Origin: Moringa oleifera
Lineage: Eukaryota > Streptophyta > Magnoliopsida > Brassicales > Moringaceae
Reading direction: 5' to 3'
NCBI GenBank assembly: GCA_021397835.1
Contig: JAJFZO010000287.1
Span: 2,482,501-2,546,500 of the forward strand
DNA length: 64,000 bases
Made by a program: the position numbers and the translations under genes. The number at the start of each line of letters is the position of its first letter. The stretch's first letter is position 1. Below are positions 58,821-64,000 of the stretch, piece by piece. The notes under the pieces were generated by a model. It saw only the letters and a list, made by a program, of their open reading frames with translations, was not told the origin of the DNA and made no database searches.

Positions 58821-59660
58821 TTAATTTAATATATTTTAAATGAGTCATATATTTGATAGATAATTTTATTTATTATTTATTAAAAATAATAAATAAATAG
58901 GTAAATCTTAGTATACTAATTAAAAACTAAAAGAATATATATAAAATTTATTAAATTAATAGCTTCAAATTTTTAAGATATTAAGTATATAAAAAAATTT
59001 AATATATTTTTTCTTAATTTTATAGCAATTTAAATACAAATTAATTTAGTAAATATAAATTTTTAAATTTTATAATTATTAAATAATTTTATTAATTTTA
59101 TTTAATATTTTGATTTTACTGATGAATAAAAAGTTCTTGACTTTTAGAGCCCCTCCCTACTCTTTATATAGGTAGATATATAATAATAATTATTAAACAC
59201 CACAACTTTAAATATCACTAAAATTAAAAAAAAAAAAAAGTTCCTTCTATTGCATCCCCTCCATATGGAGTAATGTTGCCCATCTAATAATTTTTTCATA
59301 ATATATTTAACTTCGAAATTATTTTAAGCAAGCAAACCATGTGCACGTGAATACATTCTTAATGATTCTATGTTCAATTGAGATTATAGATATATAATAA
59401 CTTTGTAGACATATACACGTATACATGTTATATAATATTCTTTTTTTCTTTATTAATATAACAAAACCCTAATCTCAACTTTATTTATTTTTTTCCCTTT
59501 TGATAGGGAAAAAACCAACATCAACCTTGAATTTTGCAAGACCGACATTAAAAGCATATGATATAACTAGAATCCTATTTATCGAAAAAGGAGTTTTTAT
59601 TTAAATAAAAAACTTATTGATAATAATTTATATGTAATTGTTAAGGTATCCCAAGCTTGA
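58821..59660. other. AT-rich intergenic DNA
   Basis: No coding potential and no defined repeat. Confidence 0.5.
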
Positions 59661-59667
59661 AATGGAA

Positions 59668-59874
59668 CTATGTACATGTTTGATACATTGTCCCATTCAC
59701 ATTAAAAACCAGAAATGCTGTCCCATATGGCATTATGTTAGTGCAAATGGCCAAAACAAACCCCCAGAAGAGTTGACTCTTAAGGCCTTCACTATCAACA
59801 CTACATGACCCAACGTAATGTGAATAATTTGAGGAAACAAACAAAACCTCCCATAACACAAAACAATAAGCCAT
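59668..59874 (-). other. small unidentified minus-strand ORF
   Basis: 68 codons, hydrophobic in the second half ('FWGFVLAICTNIMPYGTAFL'). The surrounding 59640-59890 has normal base composition, unlike its neighbours, so an exon or a non-coding RNA is conceivable. No family recognised and no clear splice partners. Confidence 0.2.
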
Positions 59875-59889
59875 AAAGCCAATCTACTG

Positions 59890-60410
59890 TTCTTTTCTCT
59901 TTCTATCACTTTCTTGCTTTATATTTTTTTAATATTGAAGTAATTAAATCAAGATCTCACTTTATTAGATTAATAATCATTAATTACACTATAGCTACCA
60001 TATGGAATATAGACAAAGCAGGGCATGACAAGATGTCAATGGGTCAGGATTATAGAAAATAATCATAATCTCTCTCTATCTATCCATGACCCAACTCATT
60101 TTTTTGGTCTAATTTTGTATTAACATAACATGAATTAAACAAATCAAGATTTCATCATGGCCCCAAAAGAGAAACGGATCTACCTTTGAGGTTTATTCAC
60201 ATACCAACTCAATGATGTCCTATGCATTATTAGAGCCTTTTTGGTTCCGCGAATTGTTCTAATCACTTTAAGTAAATAGGTTTTTAAAGGTTTAATTTGC
60301 ATTATTATAATCAACCTTTGATAAATTAATAGTATTAAGATCTTGTTTGCATGATAGGAGTATATGCACCGCTCCCCTTAAGCAATGAAAATGACTACTT
60401 CTTTGTGGAG
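59890..60410. other. intergenic DNA
   Basis: Contains a CT-rich stretch (60069-60085) and nothing else I can name. Confidence 0.45.
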
Positions 60411-60610
60411 TGATGTGATTAATAAAATTATATGCATGAAACCTATTTGGTGCTATCTAACAAGGTTAGAGTATGTTTGCTTCTTATTTATATAAATGAT
60501 CCTCTATGAAAAAATTGATACTTTAATGTTAACAAGTAGAGAAAATTTTCAAAGAATAATTGATGATGGTTATGCTAAAAAAGATCAATAAGACAAGTGA
60601 AAAGTCAAAA
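60411..60610 (+). repeat. direct repeat A flanking the last element
   Basis: Collinear with 63766-63973: both begin TGATGT-ATTAATAAAATTA, then 'TATTTGG-(T/C)GCTATCTAACAAGG' type text, 'TTTACTTCTTAT' and 'TTTAATGTTA-CA-(A/T)', ending at 'AAAAGTCAAA'. Confidence 0.75.
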
Positions 60611-61129
60611 CATAGTTGCTAGTGGGATCAGAGTACCTTTCGATAATTAAATTAGTTATGAAATTGAAAGAATTTTATATGAAAAATAATAACTTGAAAG
60701 TATCATACATAAAGTCTCGCTTATATCTCTAAGATGAAGGGCACTTACTACAAAAAAAAAAATTAATTTTAGCGATCGATTTTTTTATCACTAAACTAAA
60801 AAAACTTTGTAGCAAAAAATTTTAATAACAAATTAACTACAGAAAAAGAAAATTGTAGTTGAAATGGTTATCTCGAAAAAAAACAGCAATTAAGATCGCT
60901 AAATATTGACCGATTAACAACGGATGTGAATTGATCGCTAAACTAATTACTGATTCATTTTAAGTACAATTATAATAAAATTTAAAAAATAATAAAATTA
61001 ATTTTTATATTATAATTAAAAAATTATAAATTTACAAAAAAGATAATAAATACAATATTATTTTTTTATTTTAATCAAATATAATATTCATAAAAAAAAT
61101 TACATCTAACTATCAAATGGCACTAAGAA

Positions 61130-61320
61130 TGCGCTTCTAAAAAAAAATGGTGCTGGGAGCCGATGTGCTTCTCAAAAGGAGATGATGCAACTATATATTC
61201 CTCTTCATCTTGGATATGTGGAAGTGAAAATGTAAATTATGGATCTCTCTCTTTGAGGTACTTACTTTTTCCTCTGAAAATAACTCGTCTCTCGAGGCCT
61301 TTCATCTGATCATGTTGATA
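61130..61320. other. normal-composition patch, possible captured fragment
   Basis: A short region unlike the AT-rich DNA around it. The minus strand reads 'YLKERDP' and 'QDEEEYIVASSPFEKHIG' in one frame, but no protein family is recognised. Confidence 0.25.
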
Positions 61321-61659
61321 AAGTTAATAAGCTTAAGTTAGTTTCACATACTTATAAAAAATTTGATGGAGTCCTTTTTAAAAATTAAATTAAAATTTAT
61401 TAAAATACGTGATAAAAAGGCAATAAAACGAATAATTAGATCAACATACATTTCACAAAATAGATGAAAAAATAATGCACGTACAAACATGTGATCGATA
61501 GTAAATATTCACCAATAATTCTCAAACGGTTATCCAAAGAATATGTGTTAAGACCAACTTTACAAACAACAACACTTGATGATTATTATACAATTCATTA
61601 TTCTAATCGATTAACATATAATTAGATTTTCTCAACATAAGTAATAGTCATCTAATGTA

Positions 61660-62216
61660 ATTATTTCATTAACAAATAACATACTAACAACAATTACCAA
61701 TTGTAAATTAAAAACTAATATATAATTACATTTACACTAACAATTAACATCTAACTAATTTAATTTTTACAAAAAAATTAATTAAATTATTTATCACAAA
61801 TTACAAGCTAATTAAACTATTATCTAATTAAATATAAAGTAAATTTATTAACAAATAAAATTAACAACACCAAAATTTAATCAACATCTAACTAATTTAA
61901 GTTTCATAAAAATCTAGCTAAATTATTTATCGCAAATTACAATATCTAATTAAACTATTATCTAAATCTAGCATAAACTTAATTTATTTAAAAAATAAAA
62001 TTAATAACTCCAAAATTTAATCAACATCTAAGTAATTTAATTTTCATAAAAATTTAATTAAATTATTTATCTCAAATTATAATTTAATTAAACTATTATC
62101 TATCTAATTTAACACAAATTAGTTTTATTAACAAATAAAATTAACAACTATAAAATTTAATTGACATCTAAATAATTTAAATTTCATAAAAATCTAATTA
62201 AATTATTTATCTCAAA
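61660..62216. repeat. tandem array, 136-140-bp unit
   Basis: The landmark TTATC-CAAA recurs at 61791, 61927, 62067 and 62207, spacing 136, 140 and 140. Units include AACATCTAACTAATTTAA, TTTCATAAAAATCTAATTAA and AACAAATAAAATTAACAAC. About four copies, over 85% A+T. Confidence 0.88.
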
Positions 62217-62339
62217 GAAAGATAGAGCTGTATAGAGAGAGATGCAGAGACAGCAAGAGAAATGAGGGGAAAGGGAGCGATGCTCATGTGGAAGGAAAAA
62301 AAATTAAAGCTTTTATTTATAATGACCTAATGAAGGTAG

Positions 62340-63000
62340 TAAGTGGCCATCACTAGAAGTGAAATCCAATAACCAACCTGACATTGGTAGCGCTAGGTAG
62401 TGAAAGCTCCCTACAGAGAGCATTATTGACAGATCTACAGTCGATTGCTTCGCTATGGGTGCCTTGGCATGCAAAGGCAAGAAGCTAGCCACCTTTGGTG
62501 ACGGCCATATATAGTAGTTCGCAGGTAGCCAAGGCTAGGTTCTTCATTGCCTTTGCATGCTTTTGCATGAAATGGCCATGATTGCCTTCAAAGGTAACAA
62601 GCTGGAGGCCATGGCTACCTTCGAAGGAAACAAGCTGAAAGCCTCGACAACTGCCCATGGTAGTCGCCATGGCTACCTTGAAATGTAGCAAACCTTGGTG
62701 ACTGCCCATGGCCATCGCCACGGTTGCCTTCGCTAGCTCGCGAAAGCACACATGGTCGTAGCCACCCGTGACTGCCTTCGCTGGCTCGTGAAGGGTTTGT
62801 AGGTGGCCGCAGCCACCCTTGGTTGCCTTTGCTCGCCAATGCATGTGCAGGTGACCATAGTGACCTTTGGTTGTGCACCTTTTGCATGCATGAAGGTGGC
62901 CACAACCACCATTGGTTGCCTTCGCATGTGAAGGCATGCAAGTGAATGACAACAGCCACCTTTGGTTGCGTTGGCAACCTTAGTAAGCGCTTATAGAGTG
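62340..63000 (-). repeat. GC-rich island of degenerate ~60-bp repeats
   Basis: Repeating block on the plus strand: GGTGGCC-CA-CCACC followed by TTGGTTGCCTTCGC-TG-GAAGG, with variable spacers; at least eight copies between 62480 and 62970, some palindromic (GGTGGCCACAACCACC). It is open in three minus-strand frames (62485-62952, 62615-62977 and 62733-62927), but the translations are simply the repeat (for example 'AKATNGGCGHLHACKRC'), so I do not call a gene. Composition differs sharply from the AT-rich element around it. Confidence 0.75.
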
Positions 63001-63306
63001 GCCATTAGCATGCTTTGGTTGGTTAGTGACCAAAGCTCGGTGGTCACTAGTCTTTTGGTTAGCAACTTATACAAATTCGATCACTAATCTCTCACTAAAT
63101 TGATTAAAACTTAATATAAATTACTTATAAATAATTTTGGTAATGAAATTTATGTTTGTCACTAATGTATATCACTAGTCTATCATTAGTTTATTGCTAT
63201 ATTAAAATTTTCATTTTGTAACAATTCTATCGCTATTCTGTTATTACTTAACAATTGATTACGTTTGTTGCTATATTCTGTCACTATTTATGAATTTTTT
63301 ATAATG

Positions 63307-63765
63307 ATGTTAGTATTTTTATCAAAGTACGATTTATCTTTAGGTGATCTTCTAATTTTATGTCTGTCACTTTAATATTATCTTCGCAGACACGAAATTG
63401 CTTGCATTTTACTCTACTTTATAATTTAACATACTTCCTCAAATAATTTGATGAGTTGTATATATTGTACAAAATTTGTTATTATGGGTCTTAACACTAA
63501 GTCGAGTACAAATTTAGTCATATCAATAAACATAAAACAAAAGCATGATTAATGGATCTTGAATTCCCTTGTTATTGCACATTGACCCACCAAAGATTGT
63601 AGCCAATCTCATGATTTTAATTAGGAATTTGTAACACATGGTATCATAGTTAATCATTGCATGTAACATTTGTCACAAATCAAAGGGTGTTCCCATTGAT
63701 TTACACCAACCCCAACTTTACTTTCTAATGGGTACCCAATTTTACAAATATAAATTTTCAACAAA
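63307..63765. other. intergenic DNA
   Basis: No ORF or repeat recognised between the CACTA-like element and direct repeat B. Confidence 0.45.
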
Positions 63766-63973
63766 TGATGTAATTAATAAAATTATATGCATAAAACGTA
63801 TTTGGCACTATCTAACAAGGAGGGAAAATGTTTACTTCTTATGCTTATTTATACAAATGATGCAGTTTTAAAAAAATGTATGATTTAATGTTAGCACATG
63901 GAGAAAAATCTTTAAAAAGTGATTGATCATGGTTGTGTTAAAGAAATTTGTGAGATAAGAAAAAAAGTCAAAG
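63766..63973 (+). repeat. direct repeat B
   Basis: Second copy of the repeat at 60411-60610, same orientation, 3355 bases away, with numerous substitutions and small indels. Confidence 0.75.
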
Positions 63974-64000
63974 GGATCGCCGTCAATGTAATTAGACTAC

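Larger units (their letters stand above)
60746..63306. mobile_element. CACTA-like non-autonomous element
   Basis: Left end TACTACAAAAAAAAAAATTA and right end, reverse complemented, CATTATAAAAAATTCA resemble CACTACAAAAAA-type termini. Both flanks are rich in 'GCGATCGA', 'ATCGCTAAA', 'GTCACTA', 'TTGTCACTAA' and 'GTTGCTATA' motifs as in CACTA subterminal regions. Interior: AT-rich tandem array (61660-62216), a GC-rich repeat island (62340-63000) and no transposase. About 2.56 kb. No clear 3-bp duplication. Confidence 0.5.

Noticed and set aside
62485..62977. 155- and 120-codon minus-strand ORFs
   Set aside because: Open in several frames only because the GC-rich repeat lacks stops; the peptides are repeats without a known fold.
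1..64000. tRNA, rRNA, CRISPR, bacterial operon or organelle sequence
   Set aside because: No cloverleaf with intact A and B boxes, no rRNA-like sequence, no spaced identical repeats with unique spacers, and the genes are intron-containing plant nuclear types.

Overview
This is AT-rich plant nuclear DNA, most likely from a eudicot. The reasons are one spliced plant glycosyltransferase gene with canonical GT-AG introns, and nested plant-type transposable elements: Ty1/copia, a giant Ty3/gypsy element of the Tat/Ogre type, and CACTA (En/Spm). I cannot name the species. I see no rRNA, no convincing tRNA, no CRISPR array and nothing bacterial.

Layout. (1) 1-3110: minus-strand copia remnant (RT, integrase, protease, gag) full of stops. 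(2) About 3540-38949: a nest built on a plus-strand CACTA element (CACTA-1: decayed TNP2 transposase at 3545-6960, a second ORF whose last exons form a ~476-bp tandem array, and a 3' end at 38949). A second CACTA element (CACTA-2, 11820-18228, minus strand, TSD ATG) sits inside one unit of that array. A 19.4-kb Ogre/Tat retrotransposon (19215-38629, minus strand, LTRs over 4 kb, extra ORF1 before gag, repeat-rich 3' UTR) sits downstream. (3) About 39870-43900: the only intact gene I can support, an 8-exon hydroxyproline O-arabinosyltransferase (HPAT/RDN1 family), ATG at 41448, stop at 43644-43646, 362 aa, with a CT-rich leader. (4) About 45283-54669: a plus-strand copia element with both LTRs and a tRNA-iMet-type primer site, interrupted by a MITE (48127-48531) and a 2.9-kb insert carrying a 46-bp minisatellite. 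(5) 54670-64000: AT-rich intergenic DNA with a dispersed repeat family, a short richer segment with two G-boxes, and a CACTA-like non-autonomous element (60746-63306) containing a 136-140-bp tandem array and a GC-rich degenerate repeat island.

The elements tell an order of events: CACTA-1 arrived and its second ORF underwent exon duplication; CACTA-2 and the Ogre element then landed in it. Catalytic and zinc-ligand codons are often lost through G-to-A or C-to-T changes, as expected for old methylated elements. The gene stands in a roughly 6-kb gap between the nest and the second copia element, so its promoter directly abuts repeat DNA.

I found no convincing new biological system. The best leads are the reconstructable nesting, the tandem exon amplification in the CACTA second ORF, the Ogre ORF1 and 3' UTR repeats, the CACTA-2 derivative that kept an Ulp1-like protease domain but lost the transposase core, and the GC-rich repeat island in the last element. 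All boundaries were read by eye; coordinates marked 'about' may be off by tens to hundreds of bases.
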